The notes: a model not told the origin generated them from the sequence alone. A stretch of 64,000 nt of DNA from Lichenibacterium ramalinae (GCF_004137085.1 NZ_QYBC01000010.1:62001-126000); one strand, 5' to 3'. Numbered from the stretch's first letter, positions 8,436-17,881 are shown. Numbers and translations are program-made.

Positions 8436-9383
8436 GTGAATTACAGCGCGGCCACGCGGCCGACCCTCCACTTCATCGGCGTCACCACGGGCCAGAGTTC
8501 GATCATGCGGGTCTTCCCTGCGTGGACGGAGCTGTTAGGCATCGACGCCGCCATCTCGGGCATCGACTTCCCGATCCACGCCGCCCCCCAGAGTTACAGG
8601 GATGCCGTGCGGTTTATCAAGACCGACCCACTGTCGATGGGCGCCCTCGTGACGACGCATAAGATCGACCTGTTCGCGGCCTGTCGGGACCTGTTCGACG
8701 ACGTCGATCCCCATGCCGCCCTGATGGACGAGACGAGTTGCCTGTCGAAGCGCGGTGGCCGGCTCGTCTGCCATGCCAAGGACCCGATCTCCTCGGGTCT
8801 GGCCGTGGATGGCTTCCTACCGCAGCGCCACTTCGCCGAGACCGGAGCCGAGCTTTTCGCCATGGGGGCCGGCGGCTCGACGATCGCTTTGACCTGGCAC
8901 CTGATGCGACGCGACCGCGGCGCGGACGTGCCGTCCCGCATCGTCGTGTCGGACCGCGAGCAGGGACGCCTCGACGAGATCCGACGCATCCATTCGGACA
9001 TCCCCTCGGACGTGCCGGTCGAGTACCGCCTCGTGACGGGATCAGCCGACAACGACTCCGTCTTGAACGGGCTCAGGCCGGGCTCCTTCGTGGTCAACGC
9101 GACCGGACTCGGCAAGGACAGGCCGGGATCGCCGCTCGGCGACCGGGCGCACTTCCCGGAGCGCGCGATCGCCTGGGACCTGAACTACCGCGGCGATCTC
9201 GTCTTCGTCGACCAGGCCCGGGCCCAGCAGGTCGAGCGCGACCTGCAGGTCGAGGACGGCTGGACCTACTTCCTCCACGGCTGGACGCAGGTGATCGCCG
9301 AGGTGTTCCACGTCGACATCCCGACCGCAGGGCCCCGGTTCGACGAGATCGCGCGCGTCGCGCGGGACAGCGCTGCGGCGTGA
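8436..9383 (+). CDS. shikimate-dehydrogenase-like oxidoreductase (AroE superfamily)
   Basis: A protein of about 315 residues related to shikimate/quinate dehydrogenases. The N-terminal substrate domain has the catalytic Lys in LVTTHKIDLF and an Asp in the following KDPISSGLAVDGF loop. The nucleotide-binding domain has GAGGSTIALTW. I chose the GTG at 8436 since GGAG lies 9-12 bases upstream; the frame extends further upstream but inside the isomerase gene. AroE proteins normally serve aromatic biosynthesis, so its place in a sugar operon suggests oxidation of a cyclic polyol or an open-chain sugar acid. The gene overlaps the next one by four bases. Confidence 0.8.
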   Translation: MNYSAATRPTLHFIGVTTGQSSIMRVFPAWTELLGIDAAISGIDFPIHAAPQSYRDAVRFIKTDPLSMGALVTTHKIDLFAACRDLFDDVDPHAALMDETSCLSKRGGRLVCHAKDPISSGLAVDGFLPQRHFAETGAELFAMGAGGSTIALTWHLMRRDRGADVPSRIVVSDREQGRLDEIRRIHSDIPSDVPVEYRLVTGSADNDSVLNGLRPGSFVVNATGLGKDRPGSPLGDRAHFPERAIAWDLNYRGDLVFVDQARAQQVERDLQVEDGWTYFLHGWTQVIAEVFHVDIPTAGPRFDEIARVARDSAAA

Positions 9384-10264
9384 CCGACCTCGCGATCGAC
9401 GAGACACCGTTCGCCGAGCCCCTCGACGAGCGTCTCGGCGCGGTCCAGCCCGCCGGCCGCGTGACGTTGCACTGGCTCGGCCAGGCGGGCTTCGTGGTCT
9501 CGGCCGGAGGACGGCGCCTCGTCCTCGACCCGTACCTGTCGGACACGCTGGGGATCAAGTACCGAGGCACCGCCACGCCGCACGAGCGCATGATGGCGGC
9601 CCCGATCACGGTCGCGGGGCTCGGGCCGGTCGACCTCGCCTTGATCACCCATCACCACACAGACCACATGGACCCCGGCACGCTCGCACCTCTCGCGGCG
9701 TCCCGAACCGGCTTGCGCTTCGTGGTGCCGGCGGCGAGCCGGGACGAGGCGTTGCGCCGGACCGGGGCCGAGGCCGCGCGTCTCGACGCCATCGACGCCG
9801 GCGACACCATCGTGCCGTGGCCGGGCCTGGAGGTCACGGCCGTGCGGGCGGCCCACGAGACGCTGGAGCTTGACGCGGGCGGGCACCACAGGTTCCTGGG
9901 CTACGTTCTGCGCTTCACGGTCTCCGGCGGGGCCGTCACGCTGTTCCATTCGGGCGACACCGTGCCCTTCGACGGACAGGTCGAGGAGGTGCGTTGCCTG
10001 CGTCCCGACGTGGCTCTGCTGCCGGTGAACGGACGTTCGGCGGCGCTGCTGGCGCGTGGCGTGCCGGGCAACATGACGCTCGACGAGGCGGTGGCACTCT
10101 CCGAAGCGGTCGGGGCCGGGACGATGGTGGCCCACCATCATGGCCTCTTCGCCTTCAATACCTGCGACCCCGAACGACTGGCGGCCCGTGGGCGACAGGG
10201 CGGCTCAGCGGTGAGGGTCGTACCGGCCCGAACCGGCTTGGAGCTCCGCCTCGGACGGGTCTAG
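9380..10264 (+). CDS. UlaG-like metallo-beta-lactamase-fold hydrolase
   Basis: A 294-residue MBL-fold protein. It carries the metal motif HHHTDHMD near residue 92, a second site in FHSGDT and a late His cluster VAHHHGLFAFN. The closest functional group is COG2220, which includes UlaG, the L-ascorbate-6-phosphate lactonase. In this operon it may open a sugar-acid lactone made by one of the SDRs. The start is GTG at 9380, overlapping the preceding stop (GTGA). The open frame continues far upstream in this phase, but that part is a shadow of the preceding gene. Confidence 0.8.
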   Translation: MTDLAIDETPFAEPLDERLGAVQPAGRVTLHWLGQAGFVVSAGGRRLVLDPYLSDTLGIKYRGTATPHERMMAAPITVAGLGPVDLALITHHHTDHMDPGTLAPLAASRTGLRFVVPAASRDEALRRTGAEAARLDAIDAGDTIVPWPGLEVTAVRAAHETLELDAGGHHRFLGYVLRFTVSGGAVTLFHSGDTVPFDGQVEEVRCLRPDVALLPVNGRSAALLARGVPGNMTLDEAVALSEAVGAGTMVAHHHGLFAFNTCDPERLAARGRQGGSAVRVVPARTGLELRLGRV

Positions 10265-10297
10265 TCCTGTCGCGTGCCGGTAGGAGGTTCTGCGGAG

Positions 10298-11239
10298 ATG
10301 GTCGTGCTTCAGAAGAGCCCGGAGGCGGGGCGGCGGCCCGTCCAGAACGTGCTCGACGTCGTCCGGGCCGCGCTCCCATCCTTGAGGCGGTCCGACGCCA
10401 AGGTCGCCGAGCTCGTCCTGCTCGACCCGTCCTGGGTGCTCGAATCAGCCGTCGCGGCCGTGGCCAGGCAGGCGGGGGTCAGCCAGCCCACGGTGATCCG
10501 CTTCTGCACGGCGGTGGGCTTCTCGGGCTTCGGCGAGTTCAAGCTCAGGCTCGCCCACAGCCTGGCCCTCGGTCGCCCGGCGACGAACTCGGCCATCAAG
10601 GACACGGACACGCTCGACGCGGTGGCCGACAAGATCTTCGCCTACACGCTCACGAGCCTCGATTGGGCGCGACAGCACCTCGACCGCGGGGCGTTGGCCC
10701 GCGCCGTGGACCTCTTGGCGAGCGCCGGGAGCGTCTCGTTCCTGGGGTTCGGGGCATCAGGCGTCGTGGCCTACGACGCCCAGCAGAAGTTCCCGCTGTT
10801 CGGCGTCCCCTGCCGGGCCGAGTCGGACTTCCACCAGCAGGTGATGCTGGCGTCCATGATGGGCGAGGGCGACGTCGCCGTGGTCATCTCGAACACGGGC
10901 CGGACGCGTCAGCTGGTGGAGACCGCGCGGCTTGCCCGCGACAGCGGCGCCGCGGTGATCGGCCTCGTCGGGGCGGAGGGTGACGTCAGCGCGCTCTGCG
11001 ACGTCGTTCTGCTCATCGAGACCTTCGACAACACCGGCGTCTACACGCCGACGACGTCACGCATCGCCGCGCTGGTCATGATCGACGTGCTCTCGACCGC
11101 AGTGGCGCTCCGGCGCGACGAGCCGCACGATGATCGCCTGAGGCGCATGAAGCGACGGCTCAACACGGTCCGATCAGGCAATGCCGGACGGGACGAGGCG
11201 GCGCCGCATGCGGAGCCCGACACCGAGGAAGAGACTTGA
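10298..11239 (+). CDS. MurR/RpiR-family transcriptional regulator
   Basis: A 313-residue regulator. Residues 15-90 form the RpiR HTH domain, including VARQAGVSQPTVIRFCTAVGF. Residues about 125-260 form a SIS sugar-phosphate-binding domain (FLGFGASGVVAYDAQQKF and VVISNTGRTRQLVETARLA). The family senses phosphorylated sugars or KDPG. The ATG at 10298 is preferred because TAGGAGG lies at 10281-10287; a GTG at 10274 lacks a ribosome-binding site. It probably controls this locus through the palindrome at 6021-6035. Confidence 0.9.
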   Translation: MVVLQKSPEAGRRPVQNVLDVVRAALPSLRRSDAKVAELVLLDPSWVLESAVAAVARQAGVSQPTVIRFCTAVGFSGFGEFKLRLAHSLALGRPATNSAIKDTDTLDAVADKIFAYTLTSLDWARQHLDRGALARAVDLLASAGSVSFLGFGASGVVAYDAQQKFPLFGVPCRAESDFHQQVMLASMMGEGDVAVVISNTGRTRQLVETARLARDSGAAVIGLVGAEGDVSALCDVVLLIETFDNTGVYTPTTSRIAALVMIDVLSTAVALRRDEPHDDRLRRMKRRLNTVRSGNAGRDEAAPHAEPDTEEET

Positions 11240-11243
11240 CGCC

Positions 11244-12665
11244 ATGGATCGCATCGATGCCGCGCACCCGTCCGAGGCCGCCCTTCGGCACGGGTTCGCG
11301 CCCGACCTGTTCCTGTCGGACCCGGACCTGATCGCACCCCTCACCCGGGATAGGACGGGTGGCTACACGGGGCAGCCCGTCGCGGTGGCCCGCCCACGCT
11401 CGGCCGCTGAACTCGCCGACGTGGTGCGCCGCTGCCGCGCGCTCGGCCTCGGGCTCGTTCCGCAGGGCGGGCTGACAGGGCTCGTCGGCGCTGGAGTGTC
11501 GGGGGATGTGGACCGAGAGGTCGTCGTGCTGCTCGACCGCATGAGCGCGGTGCGCACCGTCGATCCCGTCGGCTTCGCCATGGTGGTGGAGGCCGGCTGC
11601 GTGCTGGAGACCGCGAAGAAGGCCGCCGACGCCGAGGACATGCTGCTGCCCATCACCTTCGGCTCGCAGGGTTCGTGCCGCGTCGGGGGCGTGGTGGCGA
11701 CGAACGCCGGAGGCTTCAACGTCCTGCGTTACGGCATGACGCGGGACCTCGTGCTCGGCCTGGAGGTCGTGCTGCCGGACGGCCGGGTCTGGGACGGGCT
11801 CCGCACCCTGCGCAAGGACAACCGTGGCTACGACCTCAAGCAGCTCTTCGTGGGCGCGGAGGGCACGCTCGGCATCGTCACAGCGGTGGCGTTCAAGCTG
11901 TTCCCCAAGCCGACCCGCGTCGAGACCGCCCTCGTCGGCCTACGCTCGGTCGAGGACGTCATGACCCTATACGGCCGGGCGCGGCGCGCCTGCAGCGACC
12001 TGCTCTCGGCCTTCGAACTGATGACGCGCGACGGACTGGCCCTGGCCCTGGAACACGGGCCCGACCTCCTCGACCCGTTGGGAGAGGCGTGCCCGTATTA
12101 CGTGCTGATGGAGCTCTCCGGTGGGGGTGCGGTCGATCTTTCGGCTCTCCTCGAGGTACTTTTCGAGGAGGCCGGTGACCTCATCGTCGATGGCACCATC
12201 GCGCAGAGCCAAGCCCAGGCGGAGCGTCTATGGTTGTTGCGCGAGGCGATGGTGGCCGCGCAGAGCCGCTCCGGGCCCTACTACCGGACGGACGTGTCGG
12301 TGCCCTTGGCCGAGATCCCGGCCTTCCTGCACGCGGCCTTCGCCCGGCTTGCCGCCGAACTCCCCGACGGTCGCCCGATCGCCTACGGCCATGTCGGCGA
12401 CGGCAACATCCACCTCAACGTCGTCCCACCCGCCTCCTGGTCGATAGAGCCCCGCCGTGACCTCTTCCGGGCCGCCGAGGAGGTGATCTTTACGACGCTG
12501 GACCGCTTTGGCGGCAGCATCAGCGCAGAGCACGGCATCGGGCGCTCGAAGAAACGCGCGTTCATGGAGCGGGTCGACCCCGTGACGCTGGACCTGCTCC
12601 GCGCGCTCAAGAGCGTCATCGATCCTCAAGGTACGATGAGCCGCGGGCGCATCTTCGACCTTTGA
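11244..12665 (+). CDS. GlcD-like FAD-dependent 2-hydroxyacid oxidase/dehydrogenase
   Basis: A 473-residue flavoprotein of the FAD-linked oxidase type 4 family. The N-terminal PCMH domain includes VPQGGLTGLVGAG and GSCRVGGVVATNAGG. The C-terminal domain has HVGDGNIHLN and SAEHGIGRSKK, metal and substrate residues typical of D-lactate, glycolate and D-2-hydroxyglutarate dehydrogenases. It likely oxidises a D-2-hydroxy acid arising from sugar breakdown. The ATG at 11244 follows GAGGAAGAG and lies four bases after the RpiR stop. It ends the operon. Confidence 0.88.
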   Translation: MDRIDAAHPSEAALRHGFAPDLFLSDPDLIAPLTRDRTGGYTGQPVAVARPRSAAELADVVRRCRALGLGLVPQGGLTGLVGAGVSGDVDREVVVLLDRMSAVRTVDPVGFAMVVEAGCVLETAKKAADAEDMLLPITFGSQGSCRVGGVVATNAGGFNVLRYGMTRDLVLGLEVVLPDGRVWDGLRTLRKDNRGYDLKQLFVGAEGTLGIVTAVAFKLFPKPTRVETALVGLRSVEDVMTLYGRARRACSDLLSAFELMTRDGLALALEHGPDLLDPLGEACPYYVLMELSGGGAVDLSALLEVLFEEAGDLIVDGTIAQSQAQAERLWLLREAMVAAQSRSGPYYRTDVSVPLAEIPAFLHAAFARLAAELPDGRPIAYGHVGDGNIHLNVVPPASWSIEPRRDLFRAAEEVIFTTLDRFGGSISAEHGIGRSKKRAFMERVDPVTLDLLRALKSVIDPQGTMSRGRIFDL

Positions 12666-13197
12666 GGGTCGGAGCATTCATCCGCATCGTCGGGCATTAT
12701 GCCCCAAACCTGCGCCGGATCGTTGACTGGCCGAACGCGATGTCTGGCTGACCTACATCGAGTCAGCCGGGCTCCTCTGGTTCGGGAGGGCTGGGCAGCT
12801 TCAGCCTCTGCAAAGATCTGACGGAGATCACGCCGGCAGGTCGAAGCGTTCAAGCCGGTCAGGGCCTGTAGCGCTGCCTGGCTGCGCCGTGTGAAGTCCG
12901 CGTCGGATCGAACGATAAACGGCCTCAAACAGCACGGTCGGGTCGTCAGCGGCCGCACACCGCTGGATCGGAAGGGGAGCGGTCGTGTTCTTGCCGACAG
13001 GCAGTCAGACGGCGCCGATCCGAGCCGGCGATGGGATTGCCGGTTTGCCGCTACCGCCGAGACCGCGATGGAGGGTGCTCATTTGAGCGCGGGAAGCACG
13101 ATCGCTCGCTAGCGTCCGGGCCAGGCCAACGTGAAAACGATAGCCATCGATAATTAGCCTTATCGTTGACTGCAGATATCGCGTTGGGCAGGGTTGC
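12666..13197. other. intergenic region between the sugar locus and the recombinase
   Basis: These 532 bases contain no gene I can support. Short frames on both strands show Arg/Pro-rich, non-domain translations. The last 65 bases hold A/T-rich inverted repeats (listed separately). No tRNA, which would be a usual integrase target, was recognised. Confidence 0.5.
13136..13167. repeat. A/T-rich inverted repeats upstream of the recombinase gene
   Basis: AACGATA (13136-13142) is inverted as TATCGTT (13161-13167). Nested within is CGATAA (13148-13153) inverted as TTATCG (13160-13165). The block is A/T-rich against a GC-rich background and ends about 34 bases before the recombinase start. It could be an operator or a recombinase core/arm site. 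Confidence 0.45.
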
Positions 13198-13200
13198 GTG

Positions 13201-14211
13201 ATGGTGCCCTTCGCTGCAGCCGACCGGTCCGTGGTCGTCCCCGAGTCGCGGGATCAGCCTATCGATCGCGCGACGATCGATGCGAGGCTGAACGACCACG
13301 CGCGCGACGCGGCCGGCGCGTTCGCGCCGAACACCATCCGGGCGCTCGCCGCCGACACCCGCGTCTTCTCGGCTTGGTGCGCGGGGCAGGGCAGGGAGGC
13401 GCTGCCGGCCTCGCCCGAGACCGTGGCGGCCTTCGTCGACGCCATGGCCGGGGTGCGGGCGCCGGCGACGGTGCGGCGCTACTGCGCCTCGATCGCCAGC
13501 ATGCACCGGGCAGCCGGCCTCGTCCCCCCGACGGCGATGCAGCCGGCCAAGCTCGCGCTCCGGCGCATGGCGCGCGCCAAGACCACGCGCCAACGCCAGG
13601 CCGAACCGCTGAACCGGCCCGCGCTCGACCGCATGCTGGCAGCGGTCGGGCAGGGGGCCGAGCCTACCGCCATCGCGCTCCGGGATGCGGCCCTGGCCGC
13701 CGTCGCCTACGACACGCTGCTCCGCCGCTCCGAGCTCGTCTCCTTATATATAGAGGACCTCGCGCCGGTGTCGGGGGAGGGGACCACGATCCTGGTCCGC
13801 AGGTCCAAGACCGACCAGGGCGGCGAGGGTGTCGTCAAGTTCCTCGCGCCTGACACCGTCCGAGCGTTGCGCGCCTACCTCGACGCGATCGGGGCGCCGA
13901 CGCATGGCCCATTGTTCAGGCCGGTGACGCGATGGGGCAGGGCGGCCGCGAAGGCGCTCGAGGGGCAGGAGGTGCCGCGGATCTTCCGCAAGCTCGCCGA
14001 GGCGGCGGGCGTGAGGACGGCACGACCGCATTCCGGTCACTCGACCCGGGTCGGGGCGGCACAGGACATGCTGGCGGCGGGTCTCGAGCTCGGTGAGGTG
14101 ATGCAGGCCGGCAGCTGGAAGTCCGTAGCCATGGTGGCGCGCTACGGCGAGCGCCTGCTCGCCCGGCGTGGAGCGGCGCGCAAACTCGCCGTGCTGCAAA
14201 ACAGAGCCTGA
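13201..14211 (+). CDS. tyrosine recombinase/integrase
   Basis: A 336-residue phage-integrase-family recombinase. The N-terminal SAM-like core-binding domain (about 30-125) includes NTIRALAADTRVFSAWC. The catalytic domain has Arg in LLRRSELVSL, Lys in RRSKTDQGG, the HSTR box (H-x-x-R), a Trp in the His/Trp position (GSWKS) and the nucleophile Tyr in ARYGERL. All key residues are present, so it should be active. A GTG at 13198 is directly before the ATG and could serve instead. It resembles stand-alone integrases on alphaproteobacterial plasmids and islands. No matching attachment site pair was identified. Confidence 0.88.
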   Translation: MVPFAAADRSVVVPESRDQPIDRATIDARLNDHARDAAGAFAPNTIRALAADTRVFSAWCAGQGREALPASPETVAAFVDAMAGVRAPATVRRYCASIASMHRAAGLVPPTAMQPAKLALRRMARAKTTRQRQAEPLNRPALDRMLAAVGQGAEPTAIALRDAALAAVAYDTLLRRSELVSLYIEDLAPVSGEGTTILVRRSKTDQGGEGVVKFLAPDTVRALRAYLDAIGAPTHGPLFRPVTRWGRAAAKALEGQEVPRIFRKLAEAAGVRTARPHSGHSTRVGAAQDMLAAGLELGEVMQAGSWKSVAMVARYGERLLARRGAARKLAVLQNRA

Positions 14212-14621
14212 GTTTCCTGAACCTGCGGGCTTTCGGATCGTGAAGTGAGTTGGCGCGCAATGTCGTAAGTGGGTGGAAGGCGGTCCGGCTGCTTTCGATC
14301 TGGATCAAGCAGAAGGAGACGTTTCCACCGGCAACCTCAGGCAGCTTCTGTCGCGGTAGCTCTTGGAGAATGATACCTTTTTGCGACAGACATCCGCGAC
14401 GTTAGCCTACCGCGTCGAGAACACCCCATCGGTCCGCGGCAAAAAGTCAGGAGCTAAGCGACAGCCGGCGGATGGAACGCGCGAGCCGAGGCAGGGCCCG
14501 ACCGTCATGCCGTCAGGGCATTGGCACGTTGTGAAACATTCGCTGTACCTCATTAACGTGCCTGTCCTAACGTATGATAATCGGTAACCATGCCTCGACG
14601 TAGAGCAGCGGACGTAATGCA
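14212..14621. other. intergenic region upstream of the PAS-GGDEF-EAL gene
   Basis: These 410 bases hold no supportable gene. The last 120 bases are relatively A/T-rich and probably include the promoter for the following gene, but I cannot pick a convincing -35/-10 pair. Confidence 0.4.
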
Positions 14622-14942
14622 ATGAGCCTTTCGGTCCGGCCTTCCAAGGCTCTGAACCATGACCTCGTCGCGCTCGCGTTCGAGTCGAGCGGCGACTGCA
14701 TCAAGATGCTCTCTTCCGATGGGACCTTGCTGCTGCTCAACGCCGGCGGTGCGGCGGCAATGGGCTTCGATGGGCCGACCGTTCCGGTGGGGTAGAACTG
14801 GGTCGAGTTCTGGCAGGGAGAGGATCGCGAGGCGGCCCGCGCGGCGCTCGCCGTTGCGGCGAGTGGGCGCCCGACCACCGTCAGTGGCTACCTTCCTACG
14901 GTCACGGGCTCTCCCCGATGGTGGGAAAGCACGATCACGCCG
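14622..14942 (+). pseudogene. N-terminal PAS segment of the GGDEF-EAL protein, broken by an in-frame TAG
   Basis: From ATG 14622 the frame encodes a PAS-like segment (ALAFESSGDCIKMLSSDGTL and so on) that stops at TAG 14793-14795. It then continues in the same frame with NWVEFWQGEDREAARAAL and joins the downstream gene without a shift. The context PVG-stop-NWVEFW matches the usual PAS wording G-Q-x-W-x-x-F-W, so a CAG Gln codon probably became TAG. No ATG follows in frame near the stop; the first possible restarts are TTG 14943 or GTG 14997, without a good ribosome-binding site. Confidence 0.75.
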
Positions 14943-17852
14943 TTGCACAACGACGACACGGACAAGCCAAGGCGGCTTTTGGTCATCTCTCGCGACGTGA
15001 CTGCCCAGCGCCAGGCGGAAAGCGCCAGTCGGCGGTCTGAGAGGCTCTACAGGACGTTGATCGAGGCGACGTCGCAGATTGTTTGGAGCCGCGACCTGGA
15101 AAGCGGGCAGTGCGACAGCCGTGGTTGGAGTGAGTTTACGGGATACCCACAAGACGTCTCCGCTCCTGAGGGCTGGCTGGAAGCGGTTCATCCGGACGAT
15201 CGTGAGAGGACGCACCAAACCAACCGGGCCGCCGTGCGGCATGGGCGGAGCCTCACCGTTGAGTACCGCCTCTGGTTCAAAGCGGGCGGGTGGCGATGGG
15301 TCGAGGATCACGCCGTTCCGGTCAAAGACGAAGGTGATGTGATCACCGGGTGGGTTGGCGTGGTCACAGACGTTCACGAACGTAAGGCAGCGGAGCAGAA
15401 CCTGTGCGATGAGGGCAGCAGGCTGCGGCTAGCGCTCGAGTCTGCGGCGCTGGGCACGTGGGATGTCGACCTGCGGACGGGAGAGTGCCACTTTTCCATG
15501 GAAGCTCGGCGAATGCTCGGGTTTCGTGAGCAGGATGCCAGCTGCGGCCTACTCGATATCCTGCATCCTGACGACCGGGACCTCGTCGTTGAACAGTATC
15601 GGGCCAACCTGTCTCAGACCGTCGGGATGTCCATGACGACGTTCAGGATCGTCCGTCCAGATACAGGCGACACGCGCTGGATCGCCTCGCGCGGGCGAGC
15701 CGTACTCGACGGCGAAGGAAGTGCTGTCCGCCGCATAGGCACGTTTGAGGACTTCACGGAACGCAAACGGACCCAGGACGCGCTTCGCTCCACGCTGCGG
15801 CGGCACCAGGCGCTGCTCGACGCCACCTCGGTGATCGTGTGGCATTCCGATGCCGCCCAGACGAGCTGCGAACGCCAGGGCTGGGCGGAGTTCACAGGCC
15901 GTCTTGCTACAGAGGTGGGCGACGGTTGGCTTGACGCCATTCACCCCGCCGACCGCGCGGGCGTGAGGGCGAGGCGCGACCGAGCTCACGCGGCTGGCGA
16001 ACCATACCTGAACGAGTACCGTCTGAGCCACGTCGACGGCGGCCATCGCTGGGTAAGGGACGACGTGGTGCCGCTGCTCTCGGACGATCGTCTCGTTGAC
16101 GGTTGGGTCGGGATCATCTCCGACATCCACGAACGCCGGACCGCTGAGCAGGCCCTTCGCGCCAGTGAGGAGCGATTGAGGCTCGCCAGCGAGGTGGCCG
16201 GGCTCGGCACCTATGACGTGGACTTGGTGACGGGACGACGCGAATGGTCGCCGGAGTTCCATGACCTGCTTCGGATCCCTCGAACCACCGCTCCAGACCG
16301 ACGGCTGTTCCTTGATGCCGTGCATCCGGACGACCGCGTCCATCTGCTGGATGACGGGCAGATGTCGGAAGAGACCCACGGCAGCCTGCGGATCAGCACC
16401 TATCGCCTCCGGTTCGGGTCAGGTGAGGTGCGCTGGATGGAGGAGCGGGAGCGTCTCTTTCTGGATGCAGAGAGCCGGCCGGCCCGGCGAGTCGGCACGA
16501 TGCAGGACATCACGGATCGCAAACGGGTCGAACACGAGCTCTGGTTGGCGGCCCACGCCGACGCACTGACGGGACTGGCCAACCGGACGCTGTTTCAGGC
16601 GCGTGTCGAGGAGGCGGTGGCGGAAGCCGACGTGCGAGGCACCGAGGCCTGCGTCCTGATCGTCGATATTGACCGCTTCAAGGAGGTCAACGACACGCTG
16701 GGGCACGACGCCGGGGACACCGTGCTGCGCGCCATGGCGGACAGGCTCAGGCGTTGTTGCCCCTCGAACGCCACCGTGGCCCGTCTCGGAGGCGACGAGT
16801 TCGGCGTGGTCATCTCCTGCGAGCGGTACCGCGCGGCGCCCAACGTCGTCGGCGAGAACATTCTTCAGGCTCTGCGTCAGCCGCTGATGCACGGCGGCCG
16901 GGAGATCGAGTCCTCGGGCAGCGTCGGCTTCTCTGTCTATCCTCGCCACGATGCCGACGCCACGGCGCTGCTCAAGAACGCCGACATGGCACTCTACATG
17001 GCGAAAAAAGCGGGTCGAAATCGTGTGGCGTCGTTCGACACCACCATGCGCGACGACCTCAGGCGTCGCGTGGACGTGCTCCGTTCTGCCAAAGAGGCGC
17101 TGAACCGAGATGCAGTGCTTCCCTTCTATCAACCCAAGGTTTCGCTCCAGACCGGGAAAGTGGTCGGCTTCGAGGCTCTGCTACGATGGCGGGATGCGTC
17201 GGGCCTGCGTTCCCCGTCGGATCTGCAGGAGGCGTTCGCCGACCCCGACCTGGCGTGTCGTCTCGGCTCGCGCATGCTGAGCCGCGTCGTGGCGGACATG
17301 CGCGTGTGGACGGAGCGGGGCGTACCTTTCGGCCACGTCGCGTTGAACGCCGGAGCGCCCGAGCTGCATCGCGCCGACTTCGCGGACGGCATCCTGCAAG
17401 CGTTGGCCCACGCGGGGCTCCGCACAGATCAGCTTGAGATCGAGGTGACCGAGGGTGTCCTTCTGGACGACGCCACGGTGGCCGTGACCAGGGCGCTGAA
17501 GGTCTTGAGCGGAGCCGGAGTGGCGATCTCGCTCGACGATTTCGGCACAGGCTACGCGTCTTTGACCCACCTTAAACGCTTCCCCGTCTCGTGGCTGAAG
17601 ATCGACCGCTCGTTCGTCTCCAACATGGAGGCAGACAAAGACGCGCAGGTGATCGTCAGAGCCGTGATCGGCCTTGCTCACAACTTGGGCCTGAAGACGG
17701 TAGCCGAAGGCGTGGAGACGCGTTCGCAGCTGGACTTCCTGGCCGACGTCGGCTGCAAGCTCGCTCAGGGCTACCTCTTCGCCAAGCCCATGGCCGCCGC
17801 TGAGGTGCCGACCTTCCTCGCTGGCTGGAGGGCATCGCCGGCCGCGACCTGA
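14943..17852 (+). CDS. multi-PAS GGDEF-EAL cyclic-di-GMP enzyme (part downstream of the amber codon)
   Basis: The open part encodes up to 969 residues with four PAS domains (about 35-150, 155-280, 285-400 and 405-525), a GGDEF domain and an EAL domain. GGDEF is intact (residues 616-620) but no RxxD inhibitory site lies before it. The EAL domain has FEALLRW (Glu744), DDFGTGYASL, LKIDRSFV and AEGVET, so phosphodiesterase activity is expected; net activity is unclear. No transmembrane segment is seen. The natural start is probably ATG 14622, with an in-frame TAG at 14793, so expression of this part needs readthrough, suppression or a weak internal start. It may be a fresh pseudogene. Confidence 0.8.
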   Translation: MHNDDTDKPRRLLVISRDVTAQRQAESASRRSERLYRTLIEATSQIVWSRDLESGQCDSRGWSEFTGYPQDVSAPEGWLEAVHPDDRERTHQTNRAAVRHGRSLTVEYRLWFKAGGWRWVEDHAVPVKDEGDVITGWVGVVTDVHERKAAEQNLCDEGSRLRLALESAALGTWDVDLRTGECHFSMEARRMLGFREQDASCGLLDILHPDDRDLVVEQYRANLSQTVGMSMTTFRIVRPDTGDTRWIASRGRAVLDGEGSAVRRIGTFEDFTERKRTQDALRSTLRRHQALLDATSVIVWHSDAAQTSCERQGWAEFTGRLATEVGDGWLDAIHPADRAGVRARRDRAHAAGEPYLNEYRLSHVDGGHRWVRDDVVPLLSDDRLVDGWVGIISDIHERRTAEQALRASEERLRLASEVAGLGTYDVDLVTGRREWSPEFHDLLRIPRTTAPDRRLFLDAVHPDDRVHLLDDGQMSEETHGSLRISTYRLRFGSGEVRWMEERERLFLDAESRPARRVGTMQDITDRKRVEHELWLAAHADALTGLANRTLFQARVEEAVAEADVRGTEACVLIVDIDRFKEVNDTLGHDAGDTVLRAMADRLRRCCPSNATVARLGGDEFGVVISCERYRAAPNVVGENILQALRQPLMHGGREIESSGSVGFSVYPRHDADATALLKNADMALYMAKKAGRNRVASFDTTMRDDLRRRVDVLRSAKEALNRDAVLPFYQPKVSLQTGKVVGFEALLRWRDASGLRSPSDLQEAFADPDLACRLGSRMLSRVVADMRVWTERGVPFGHVALNAGAPELHRADFADGILQALAHAGLRTDQLEIEVTEGVLLDDATVAVTRALKVLSGAGVAISLDDFGTGYASLTHLKRFPVSWLKIDRSFVSNMEADKDAQVIVRAVIGLAHNLGLKTVAEGVETRSQLDFLADVGCKLAQGYLFAKPMAAAEVPTFLAGWRASPAAT

Positions 17853-17881
17853 CCCGCATGCGAGCGCGGCGACGAACAGGT

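Noticed and set aside
8738-9379. N-terminal extension of the UlaG-like hydrolase
   Set aside because: The extension lies inside the AroE-like gene in another frame; the GTGA overlap at 9380 is the natural start.
12626-13112. Two short frames in the gap before the recombinase
   Set aside because: No domain, no ribosome site and no codon pattern like the neighbours.
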